Positions 1 to 5,509 of a stretch of DNA of 9,224 nucleotides are shown here, piece after piece. The notes beneath the pieces were generated by a model that was given only the letters and a program-made list of their open reading frames with translations, was not told the origin of the DNA and did not search any database. This DNA comes from Anaerolineae bacterium (lineage in GTDB: Bacteria > Chloroflexota > Anaerolineae > B4-G1). Each line of letters begins with the position of its first letter. The first letter of the stretch is position 1. Made by a program: the position numbers and the translations under genes. The stretch spans positions 1 through 9,224 of the forward strand of contig JADHWW010000180.1 of assembly GCA_016783285.1 (NCBI GenBank), given 5' to 3'.

Positions 1-1819
1 AGTCGAGGTATTGGGTGACCTGCCACGACTTGCGCGAGGCATACGGCTCCCATTCTGCATCAGCGAAGTTGCCTTCGTTGCTGACCTGCATCTGTGCTGT
101 TCCCGGTTGAGCGCCGATGGTGAGCGTGACCGTCACCTTGTTGGTGTAGAGCGCTCCGTCGTTGATCGAAAGCCCGTGCTCCGCCGGGGCCGTTGTGTCC
201 AGGCTGATCGTGTCAGAGACGACGGATGACACATAGCCCACTGAGTCTCTGACCCGGCCATACACCGTTTTCGAGCCGTCGCCGGTCGAAAGGGACCAAC
301 TGGCATGTGTTGAATAGTCTTGCCAATCGCCCCAGGTTGTGCCGTCATTGGAGAAACTCATGTCGGCCAGGCCACTGTCTGCGTCGGATGCTGACAGGGT
401 TACGGTGATCTCCGTCGAAGTGCTGTTCAACGCGCCGTCGTTGATACTCAGGCTATCCGCCGCAGGTGCCGTGATGTCAAAGTTGATCTCTGCGCGCTCC
501 ACACTACTCAGCACGGTGTAATTGTTGTCCGTGCCACCAATGGCGTAAATGTAGCCGCCCGATGCCACTGACGCAAGGTACAACCGCGCCGTGCTCATTG
601 AGGCCACTTCTTGCCAGGAGCCGAGCGAGCCATCGGAATTGATCGCCGCCCGCTCCACGCTGTTCAGGTAGTCGCTGTGGTCGCGACCACCGAGGGCATA
701 TACATAGCCGCGCGCCGCTACCGCAGCGTGGTAGTACCGGTATGTAAGCATCGTGGTCACTTCTTGCCAGGGGCCGAGCGAGCCACCGGAATTGATCGCC
801 GCCCGCTCCACGCTACTCAGATATGGTCCGGTGCCACAGCCGCCGAGGGCGTAAATGTAGCCGCCCGTTGCTACTGCCGCAAAGCCAGCTCGCCCCGTCG
901 TCATTGAGGCCATTTCTTGCCAGGGACCGAGCGAGCCATCGGAATTGATCGCCGCCCGCTCCACGCTGCCCATACCGGCGCCGCCCACCCAACCGCCGAT
1001 AGTGTAAATGTAACCGCCCGTTGCTACTGCCGCAAGGCCAGTTCGCACCGTGGTCATCGAGGTCACTTCTTGCCAGGGACCGAGCGAGCCATCGGAATTG
1101 ATCGCCGCCCGCTCCACACTGCTCGTGTGGCCGTTGGCGACGCCGCCGAAACCGCCGAGGGCGTAAATGTAGCCACCCGCTGCCGCTGCTGCAAAACCGG
1201 ACCGCGGTGTGGTCATTGAGGTTGTAGCCTCCCACGAACCGAGCGAGCCATCGGTGTTAATTGCTGCCCGCTCTACACCACTCAGTACGGTTCCGACGCT
1301 GTCACTACCGCCGAGGGCGTAAATGTAGCCGCCCGTTGCTACTGCCGCAAGGCCACGTCGCCCCGTCGTCATTGAGTTCACGGACTCCCATAGACTGAGT
1401 GACCCATCTCCGCTGAGTAGCACCGTAAAGGCGTTGTCCAGGCTGGCGCTTTGACTGTCTGGGTTCGTCACCATGAGCGTGTAGGCACCCCCAGGCAGGT
1501 CCGCCGGCACTGTCGCGGTCAGCGTCGTGCTGCTTATGAACGTGACATCGCTCAGCGGGACGTTGCCCAGGTAAACGCTTGGGACGATCAAGCCAGTGCC
1601 GGTGATAGTGAAGAAACCTGTGCCGGTGATAGTGACATCTGTTTCCTGGTAATTGTATGCCCGATCTGGCGAGACAGACGTCACTGTGGGTGGAGATGCA
1701 ACCGCAGACATCCACTGGGGTCGGGCATCCAGCGCCCACGTCCCTCCAGGCGCGAGCAACGCCAAAATTATGTTGAGAATCACCAGGACAACCAGCGCCG
1801 TCAATCGTCGTTTCATCAT
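1..1819 (-). CDS. Exported kelch-repeat / TIG / Ig-like surface protein (5' part; C-terminus beyond left edge)
   Basis: The frame stays open from ATG 1819 to the window edge (606 codons, no stop), so this is the N-terminal part of a larger protein. Order of parts: signal peptide (basic residues 3-5, hydrophobic core about 7-23, possible cleavage after TWA at 29); IPT/TIG Ig-like domain about 43-135 (TVTSVSP...VTITGTGF...AYTLMVTNP); six kelch-like repeats at 136-446, each about 52 residues with SDGSLGPWQE, SMTT.R, GGYIYALGG and SVERAAIN; then two Ig-like domains beginning TAP...LSINDGAL at about 447 and 540. Six repeats suggest one six-bladed beta-propeller. The protein is presumably secreted and used for binding or adhesion; no catalytic motif is visible. 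ATG 1819 is followed by a second ATG at 1816 and preceded by GGAGGGAG with good spacing. Substrate unknown; domain calls are made by eye. Confidence 0.88.
   Translation of the reverse strand, partial: MMKRRLTALVVLVILNIILALLAPGGTWALDARPQWMSAVASPPTVTSVSPDRAYNYQETDVTITGTGFFTITGTGLIVPSVYLGNVPLSDVTFISSTTLTATVPADLPGGAYTLMVTNPDSQSASLDNAFTVLLSGDGSLSLWESVNSMTTGRRGLAAVATGGYIYALGGSDSVGTVLSGVERAAINTDGSLGSWEATTSMTTPRSGFAAAAAGGYIYALGGFGGVANGHTSSVERAAINSDGSLGPWQEVTSMTTVRTGLAAVATGGYIYTIGGWVGGAGMGSVERAAINSDGSLGPWQEMASMTTGRAGFAAVATGGYIYALGGCGTGPYLSSVERAAINSGGSLGPWQEVTTMLTYRYYHAAVAARGYVYALGGRDHSDYLNSVERAAINSDGSLGSWQEVASMSTARLYLASVASGGYIYAIGGTDNNYTVLSSVERAEINFDITAPAADSLSINDGALNSTSTEITVTLSASDADSGLADMSFSNDGTTWGDWQDYSTHASWSLSTGDGSKTVYGRVRDSVGYVSSVVSDTISLDTTAPAEHGLSINDGALYTNKVTVTLTIGAQPGTAQMQVSNEGNFADAEWEPYASRKSWQVTQYLD
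482..1414 (-). repeat. Six tandem in-frame kelch-like repeat units (about 153 bp each)
   Basis: The conserved segment for SVERAAIN recurs on the plus strand at 485, 641, 794, 947, 1100 and 1259, so the periods are 156, 153, 153, 153 and 159 bp. All are multiples of three and keep the frame. Conservation extends to the DNA: the central units share long nearly identical blocks, while the outer units have drifted. The variable part lies just after the ALGG motif, in the predicted loop between strands. Confidence 0.9.
1596..1634 (-). repeat. 24-bp in-frame duplication inside the TIG domain
   Basis: GTGCCGGTGATAGTG occurs on the plus strand at 1596-1610 and again at 1620-1634, exactly 24 bp apart. 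In the protein this gives two successive TITGTG motifs where TIG domains usually have one, that is an eight-residue insertion in an early beta-hairpin. It is in frame and should not disrupt expression. Confidence 0.8.
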
Positions 1820-1888
1820 TCTGCTCCCTCCATTTTCCCCAAATCATCGAATGCGGCGTCAGCCAGCAGCGTGTTCGCACACACATCC

Positions 1889-1918
1889 AGTGTACCACAA
1901 AACCCCATCAGAAGTCAA
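1889..1918 (-). promoter_or_regulatory. Sigma70-type promoter for the kelch/TIG gene
   Basis: Reading leftward, TTGACT (1918-1913) and TACACT (1894-1889) are separated by 18 bases, and TGG just before the -10 gives an extended -10 (TGGTACACT). Transcription would start near 1882, leaving a leader of about 60 bases before ATG 1819. The same arrangement recurs at 3164-3193, which supports it as real. Confidence 0.6.
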
Positions 1919-1996
1919 TGGGCACTTCGTACCAATGCGGTCTCACAAGCGGTCACCTCGCGCCTGACGTAATGGGCGGCATCAAGGTGACCGGGT

Positions 1997-2129
1997 GCCT
2001 TGAACCACGAAAGGCGCGAAAAGCGCGAAAGGCTTTCGTGGCTTTCGTCTTCTTTCGTGACCTTCGTGTTTCAACCAGTATAGCAGCAAGGTGTGTCAAG
2101 CAGCGTGTCAAAACAGACACCCAACACCC
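1997..2129. repeat. Long direct repeat, copy A (GAACCACGAAAGGCG type)
   Basis: This 133-bp unit is repeated almost exactly at 2139-2272, and a degenerate part recurs at 3215-3266. It starts with ACCACGAAAGGCGCG, continues with several TTTCGT-containing words, and ends with a segment rich in GTGTCAA and CAACACCC. CCACGAAAG at 2005-2013 is the reverse complement of CTTTCGTGG at 2033-2041, with GCGC/GCGC inside, so the left half can fold as a nested hairpin. The short open frames over it are low-complexity and look spurious. Confidence 0.85.
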
Positions 2130-2138
2130 GAGTCAGTC

Positions 2139-2272
2139 GCCTTGAACCACGAAAGGCGCGAAAGGGCGCGAAAAGCCTTCGTGACTTTCGTCTTCTTTCG
2201 TGACCTTCGTGTTTCAACCAGTATAGCAGCAAGGCGTGTCAAGCAGCGTGTCAAAACAGACGCCCAACACCC
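2139..2272. repeat. Long direct repeat, copy B
   Basis: Second copy of the unit at 1997-2129, offset by 142 bp, with a nine-base spacer between copies. Differences are a few substitutions and a small length change in the GCGCGAAA stretch. The outer hairpin of copy A is weakened here because its right arm carries changes (CCTTCGTGA in place of CTTTCGTGG). Confidence 0.85.
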
Positions 2273-2274
2273 AA

Positions 2275-2325
2275 GTAGGTCGGATTTGCTATCCGACCCT
2301 GTGGCGGTTAGCAAAACCGCCCTAC
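2275..2325. repeat. Nested palindrome (two hairpins inside a closing stem)
   Basis: GGTCGGAT (2278-2285) pairs with ATCCGACC (2291-2298) around a five-base loop. GGCGGTT (2303-2309) pairs with AACCGCC (2315-2321) around another five-base loop. GTAG (2275-2278) and CTAC (2322-2325) can close the whole as a three-way junction. It lies between the 3' end of the leftward DUF2283 gene and the direct repeats, so it may act as a transcription end or be a dispersed palindromic repeat. There is no T-run on either side. Confidence 0.7.
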
Positions 2326-2471
2326 GCTGCCCTTGCCCCAGGATATTGAGAAGATACGAAAGGCTCAACAGGCCACCTGCAGGGGCGCTCTCACGTCTCG
2401 CAAAGGCACACTGTTCAAGTCAGAGGATACCCCACCATCCACCTCAGCCCCCGTAGAAACACTGAAACCTG
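2326..2471. other. Non-coding remainder of the 1820-2471 intergenic region
   Basis: Apart from the promoter, direct repeats and palindrome listed separately, I see no gene here. An open frame on the plus strand (2333-2554) starts with TTG, lacks a ribosome binding site and runs antisense into the DUF2283 gene. A 36-codon minus frame starts at the ATGA overlapping the DUF2283 stop but has unusual composition and no recognisable motif. Both look accidental. Confidence 0.5.
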
Positions 2472-2843
2472 TCATAATGCTGCTGGCACGTGTACAGGGC
2501 GTACCGCTGCCAGGGGAATGGCACGACGCACGCGGGGAGGATAGTATGAACTGATTACCAGCCATTCATTCGCAGGAGCGCTGGTTAGAATACGCCAGAC
2601 CACAGCTCGTAGCGGCTCCGGCCACTGCTCAGCCTCCAGGCGAAAAGCGCGCGGCCCGTACTCGTCCGGTCGGGCCAGGTGAGAGAAATTGTTAAAGATC
2701 AGACTGATGGCCCGACCATCCTCCGCCCGGAAGTGCAGGACGATGTCCGGCGTCAAGTGAACCGCCGCTGTCGCCTCCTCGTCGGCGAAAAACACCTCGA
2801 GAATATCGGCATCCCGGTGATAATCATGGGTATATGGCGTCAT
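2472..2843 (-). CDS. DUF2283-family protein
   Basis: From ATG 2843 the product has 123 residues. Residues 5-55 fit the DUF2283 pattern: YHRDADILEVFF, then an acidic turn, VHLTPDIVLHF and AISLIFNNFSHL. The C-terminal half (GPRAFRLE, then WLVISSYYPPR about 95-104) is like longer Chloroflexota members as I remember them. Function is unknown; in many genomes this family lies beside small toxin-like genes. The frame continues upstream to ATG 2918 and TTG 2924, but those give an unrelated-looking leader without a clear ribosome binding site. ATG 2843 is preferred because it overlaps the stop of a micro-ORF (ATGA), though its GAGGA touches the start codon, so expression probably depends on translational coupling. 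If the upstream start is used, the protein is 148-150 residues. Confidence 0.7.
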   Translation of the reverse strand: MTPYTHDYHRDADILEVFFADEEATAAVHLTPDIVLHFRAEDGRAISLIFNNFSHLARPDEYGPRAFRLEAEQWPEPLRAVVWRILTSAPANEWLVISSYYPPRVRRAIPLAAVRPVHVPAAL

Positions 2844-2899
2844 TCCTCGGTGAGATAGATTTCCCGTCCTGCGCGGTCTCGGACCGTCCACCTGTGCAC
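2840..2899 (-). pseudogene. 19-codon micro-ORF, likely N-terminal remnant of a deleted partner gene
   Basis: GTG at 2899 is preceded by GGAG at seven bases and encodes a 19-residue peptide containing WTVRDRAGREIYLTEE, then a TGA that overlaps the DUF2283 ATG. The segment resembles, from memory, the start of about 100-residue proteins reading ..VRDR.G.EIYLTEERW.HI.., thought to be toxin- or nuclease-like and often next to DUF2283 genes. Here the frame stops right after TEE. The simplest reading is an internal deletion joining GAG GAA of that gene to the GAGGA-ATG of DUF2283. It could instead be a functional leader peptide. Confidence 0.45.
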
Positions 2900-3018
2900 G
2901 CTGTTGCTCCGTCGTCATTGTCAACCACTATCCGTGCAAAGCGGCCCGATGGCGTGCCCTCACCTCTGGCCCATCTTTACGGGAGAAGCGTTACCGCCTC
3001 ACGAGAGAAACCAACGCT

Positions 3019-3030
3019 ATTGTATCACAA
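3019..3030 (-). promoter_or_regulatory. Extended -10 element with overlapping TTGT-N3-ACAA dyad
   Basis: Reading leftward, TGATACAAT (3027-3019) matches the extended -10 form TGnTATAAT with one mismatch. No convincing -35 is present. It overlaps TTGTATCACAA (3020-3030), a small dyad with four-base arms that could be an operator. Transcription would reach the micro-ORF and the DUF2283 gene after about 110 bases. Confidence 0.35.
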
Positions 3031-3163
3031 CTGGCTTTCGCGTGCAGAACATACGATTTGCCCGCGAGTTGCCCGTAAGCCGCACTCAGTCATTTTTCTT
3101 TTCTTCGTGTCAACTCGCGAAATTCGTGGCCGATTGCGTGTTGGCGACGTTGGACCACGAACC

Positions 3164-3193
3164 ACTATACCACAGAACGCCGTGATAAGTCAA
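3164..3193 (-). promoter_or_regulatory. Leftward sigma70-type promoter upstream of micro-ORF/DUF2283
   Basis: Reading leftward, TTGACT (3193-3188), an 18-base spacer and TATAGT (3169-3164) with TGG before it (TGGTATAGT). The layout and flanking words match those of the promoter at 1889-1918. It lies about 320 bases upstream of ATG 2843, longer than a normal leader, which fits loss of a gene from the interval or a long untranslated leader. Confidence 0.5.
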
Positions 3194-3214
3194 TAGTCCG
3201 TTCGTACCGAATAA

Positions 3215-3266
3215 GGGGCGAAAAGATTTCGTGACTTTCGTCTTCTTTCGCGGCCTTCGTGATCCA
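3215..3266. repeat. Degenerate third copy of the TTTCGT-rich repeat
   Basis: The core GTGACTTTCGTCTTCTTTCG is identical to copy B, and flanking GGGGCGAAAAG and GGCCTTCGTGAT are close matches to it. The left ACCACGAAAGG arm and the right GTGTCAA-rich tail are missing. It sits between the leftward promoter at 3164-3193 and the operator at 3289-3327. Confidence 0.65.
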
Positions 3267-3288
3267 AGACGGACGCCAAATGGATAAC

Positions 3289-3342
3289 TTCACCACATTT
3301 CCCACACCTATTCATATTTTCTTCACAGGTTTGTGGCATACT
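3289..3342 (+). promoter_or_regulatory. Four 11-bp-phased hexamers plus -10: candidate OmpR/PhoB-type operator-promoter
   Basis: TTCACC (3289), TCCCAC (3300), TTCATA (3311) and TTCACA (3322) start exactly 11 bases apart, one helical turn. OmpR/PhoB-family regulators bind such direct repeats as tandem dimers, and in PHO boxes the last repeat stands in for the -35 hexamer. Nine bases after the last repeat comes CATACT (3337-3342), a plausible -10. The next gene begins 31 bases further on. The OmpR-family regulator encoded at 4820 is the obvious candidate protein. Binding is inferred; the phasing is directly visible. Confidence 0.6.
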
Positions 3343-3373
3343 GGAGGCAAATCAAAACCTGAGGAGGTTGAAA

Positions 3374-3820
3374 ATGTCTAAGACGTGGTTTCTAGTGAGA
3401 GCATTGGCAGGGCTGATCGTTATTGGCCTGCTGATCGTAGGCGGGTGGACGATCTACCGCACCGGTTGGTCGCAGGGCTACCTGGCGGCTGGTGGCGAAG
3501 AGGGTGCAATAGCACCCTATGCGCCCTACGGCTTCGGCTACCCCGGGTGGCCATTCGACGCGAGGCTGTTCTTCACGGTCGGCTTGTTCATCTTGCTGCT
3601 CGTCGTGATCGGTAAATGCTTCCGCTTCTGGGCCTGGAGGACGGCCGGCGGGCCGTGGATGATGGCTGGTGTTCCTATGGGCAGGCACTGGGCCAGGCAT
3701 TGGCATCAGCCTCACGGCCCGGCGCCCCCCTGGTGCTGGGGCTGGGAAAAGCCGTCCGACGAGAGGGCTGCGGAAGCTGGATCAAGCGCGGAAGCCAGCG
3801 ACGCCGAGGCAGAGGGTTAG
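3374..3820 (+). CDS. Small two-helix membrane protein with His/Trp-rich cytoplasmic-side tail
   Basis: The start is ATG 3374, six bases after GAGGAGG; an in-frame TTG six bases earlier lies too close to that site. The 148-residue product has one hydrophobic helix at about 6-27, a Gly/Tyr/Pro-rich loop (28-64, with GYLAAGGEEG and YGFGYPGW), a second helix at about 65-84, then a tail with GRHWARHWHQPHG (103-115) and PPWCWGW (118-124), ending in a Ser/Ala/Glu stretch. The His, Trp and single Cys cluster could bind metal or contact the membrane surface; this is inference. I do not recognise a named family, but similar small proteins are, from memory, found next to two-component systems in Chloroflexota. 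The upstream phased operator and the downstream regulator and kinase fit that. Its tail resembles the kinase N-terminus in composition. Confidence 0.8.
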   Translation: MSKTWFLVRALAGLIVIGLLIVGGWTIYRTGWSQGYLAAGGEEGAIAPYAPYGFGYPGWPFDARLFFTVGLFILLLVVIGKCFRFWAWRTAGGPWMMAGVPMGRHWARHWHQPHGPAPPWCWGWEKPSDERAAEAGSSAEASDAEAEG

Positions 3821-3841
3821 TCCGCAATACATGAAGGGTCA

Positions 3842-3880
3842 GAGACGCGTGGGCAAGCCTGTGGTTGCCCACGCGCTCTC
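3842..3880. terminator. Strong hairpin between the membrane protein and methyltransferase genes
   Basis: CGCGTGGGCAA (3846-3856) and TTGCCCACGCG (3865-3875) are perfect 11-bp arms around an eight-base loop, extended by GAGA/TCTC across a one-base bulge. It begins about 20 bases after the stop at 3820. No U-tract follows (AAGCAAGG comes next), so it is not a standard intrinsic terminator; partial termination or 3'-end protection of the upstream message is as likely. Confidence 0.6.
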
Positions 3881-3948
3881 AAGCAAGGGAGGTTTCGATG
3901 ACCGGCAAGTGTCGTCAACTCTTATCACAACGAGCAAGGAGGAACAAG

Positions 3949-4458
3949 ATGTCGGCAACAGACAGAATGCACTTCAAAATGATGTCCCTGGTTCATGAGA
4001 ATCTCTACGGCCTGTTTAGAGATCCCTACAAGGCCTTGAACGCTGCAGGACTTAAGCCTGGTCAAAAAGTACTGGAAGTTGGCTGCGGCCCTGGCTTTTT
4101 CACCGTTCCCGCAGCAAAGATAGTAGGAGAAAAAGGGAGTGTTCATGCGTTGGATATCAATCCGTTGGCCATAGAAAGAGTTCAACAAAAGATCAAGCAG
4201 GAGGGCGTGGCCAACGTTAAGACCATCCTGGCCGACGCTGCGCAAACAGGTCTACCCGATCAGGGCTTCGATCTCATCTTCCTTTTCGGTTTTGTTCACA
4301 GTGTTGGAAATCTGGAGAACATCCTGGTTGAACTACATCGGCTTTTGAAACCGGCGGGAATACTCTCTACCGAAGGACGGCTCTGGATTTCAAGCAAACT
4401 TTTCCACCCTCTGGAGCGTCAGGGAAGGATTTCCCAGTTCAGAAAGATTGGAGCGTAA
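3949..4458 (+). CDS. Class I SAM-dependent methyltransferase (UbiE/Methyltransf_11-like)
   Basis: The 169-residue product from ATG 3949 (AAGGAGG six bases upstream) carries SAM motif I VLEVGCGPGFF at 41-51, the acidic motif II residue D69 in VHALDIN, D96 in ILADAA, and the post-motif segment DLIFLFGFVH with a conserved LKPAGIL near 133-139. Substrate cannot be told. The C-terminus (141-169, ending RISQFRKIGA) seems shorter than in relatives I remember, which have an extra helix between GGILS and the final RI..F strand, so a small deletion is possible. A second in-frame ATG at 3898, also with a good site (AAGGGAGG), would add 17 basic residues. Third positions are less GC-rich than in the regulator, kinase and peptidase genes, which hints at separate acquisition. 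The following gene starts two bases after the stop. Confidence 0.85.
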   Translation: MSATDRMHFKMMSLVHENLYGLFRDPYKALNAAGLKPGQKVLEVGCGPGFFTVPAAKIVGEKGSVHALDINPLAIERVQQKIKQEGVANVKTILADAAQTGLPDQGFDLIFLFGFVHSVGNLENILVELHRLLKPAGILSTEGRLWISSKLFHPLERQGRISQFRKIGA

Positions 4459-4460
4459 AT

Positions 4461-4781
4461 ATGGAAGAGAGAAACCACATGCTACAGGATCATTCCGTCA
4501 CACAAGAAACCGGCATGAACGAGGATTGGGCAGGGGTGCTGGATGAGTATGGTGTTCAGTTTCTGGTACTGGACCGCCACGACGACAGCGACCTGCTAAC
4601 CCTCTTCCGGTCGTTACCCGGATGGGCCGTTGATTTCGAAGATGAAGAAGCCGTGATATTTGTTCGCGCTGACATTGCCCAGGTGTACAACAGCCGCGCC
4701 CGGATGAATGGCTTTGGGGACTCAAAGAGAGTATTTCCATTTATGCAGTCAATTATCGTCAGGAGAGATTTGCGTATTTAA
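4461..4781 (+). CDS. Small soluble protein of unknown function, co-transcribed with the methyltransferase
   Basis: ATG 4461 follows the methyltransferase stop by two bases, with GGAG about seven bases upstream, so the two genes form one unit. Alternative in-frame starts are ATG 4479 and 4515. The 106-residue product has no membrane helix or signal. Residues 23-70 (WAGVLDEYGVQFLVLD, then LFRSLPGWAVDF, then EEAVIFVRAD) resemble the short soluble tail of GT-C type membrane glycosyltransferases, where a motif like 'yGv.y.v.....L...W..v..de.a.if.R' closes the protein. The match is by eye. It may be a stand-alone version or a detached fragment. The tail after 75 (NSRARMNGFGDSKR...) is unrecognised. 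Confidence 0.6.
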   Translation: MEERNHMLQDHSVTQETGMNEDWAGVLDEYGVQFLVLDRHDDSDLLTLFRSLPGWAVDFEDEEAVIFVRADIAQVYNSRARMNGFGDSKRVFPFMQSIIVRRDLRI

Positions 4782-4819
4782 GCCGTTCGTGGTAGAAAGA
4801 CGGACGGGGAGAGCAGAGT

Positions 4820-5509
4820 ATGCACGGAACGATCCTGGTGATAGACGATGAACCGAAAATCGTCAAACAGGCGCGCGATTATCTGGAGAAAAGTGGGTAC
4901 CGCGTCGTCACGGCCGGCGATGGAAAGACGGCGCTGGCTGTGGCGCGCTACGGGCGGCCCGATCTGATCGTGCTCGACCTGAATCTGCCGGAGATGAACG
5001 GGCTGGACGTCTGCCGGGCGCTGCGGCGCGAGTCAGATGTGCCGATCATCATGCTCACCGCCCGCGTCGAAGAGACCGACCGGCTCATCGGCCTGGAGTT
5101 GGGCGCGGACGACTATATCACCAAACCGTTCTCGCCCCGTGAACTGGTGGCCCGCGTGCGGGCGGTCCTACGCCGTGTGCGGGGTGGCGGCGTTCGCACG
5201 CCGGGACTCATCCGCGCTGGCGACCTGGAGATCGACCTGCACGGCCATCGCGCCACCTGCGCCGGAGAGCCGATTCACCTCACCCGCAGCGAGTTCAACC
5301 TGCTGGCTACGCTGGCCCAGCACCCGGGCCAGACCTTCACCCGCGCGCAGTTGCTCGACCGGCTGCACGGCGTCGCTTGGGACGGCTTTGACCGCAGCAT
5401 AGACGCCCACGTCAAAAACCTGCGCCGCAAGTTGGAGGCCGATCCTGCGGAGCCACGCTACGTGCTCACCGTCTACGGCGTCGGCTACAAGTTCACCGAC
5501 GAGGTGTGA
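4820..5509 (+). CDS. OmpR/PhoB-family response regulator
   Basis: The 229-residue product has the two classic domains. The receiver domain (about 1-118) has acidic pocket D9/D10, phospho-acceptor D53 in VLDLNLPEMNG, switch residue T80 in IIMLTA, and K102 in ITKPFSPREL. The winged-helix domain (about 130-229) has LTRSEFNLLATLAQHPGQ, then RSIDAHVKNLRRKL as recognition helix, and YGVGYKF as the wing. It should bind direct repeats as a dimer when phosphorylated. The start is ATG 4820, eight bases after GGGGAG. The stop overlaps the kinase GTG (GTGA), so the pair is translationally coupled and the kinase is the expected partner. The 11-bp-phased repeats at 3289-3327 are a plausible target. All key residues are intact. 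Confidence 0.96.
   Translation: MHGTILVIDDEPKIVKQARDYLEKSGYRVVTAGDGKTALAVARYGRPDLIVLDLNLPEMNGLDVCRALRRESDVPIIMLTARVEETDRLIGLELGADDYITKPFSPRELVARVRAVLRRVRGGGVRTPGLIRAGDLEIDLHGHRATCAGEPIHLTRSEFNLLATLAQHPGQTFTRAQLLDRLHGVAWDGFDRSIDAHVKNLRRKLEADPAEPRYVLTVYGVGYKFTDEV

Noticed and set aside
611..1235. Several open frames on the plus strand and in another minus frame across the repeat region
   Set aside because: They are shadows created by the in-frame repeat; their products are Arg/His-rich low-complexity and lack ribosome binding sites.
482..1414. Regularly spaced near-identical blocks resembling a repeat array such as CRISPR
   Set aside because: The period is about 153 bp, every spacing is a multiple of three, and the blocks translate in one continuous minus-strand frame into kelch-like repeats.
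2333..2554. 73-codon plus-strand frame across the DUF2283 3' end
   Set aside because: TTG start, no ribosome binding site, antisense to a better gene, and no recognisable motif.
2834..3196. Plus-strand frames of 93 and 120 codons in the 2834-3196 region
   Set aside because: They overlap the leftward promoters and the micro-ORF, lack good start signals and show no family features.
3842..3880. Hairpin as a textbook Rho-independent terminator
   Set aside because: Stem is strong but no U-tract follows, so it is listed only as a hairpin with uncertain terminator function.
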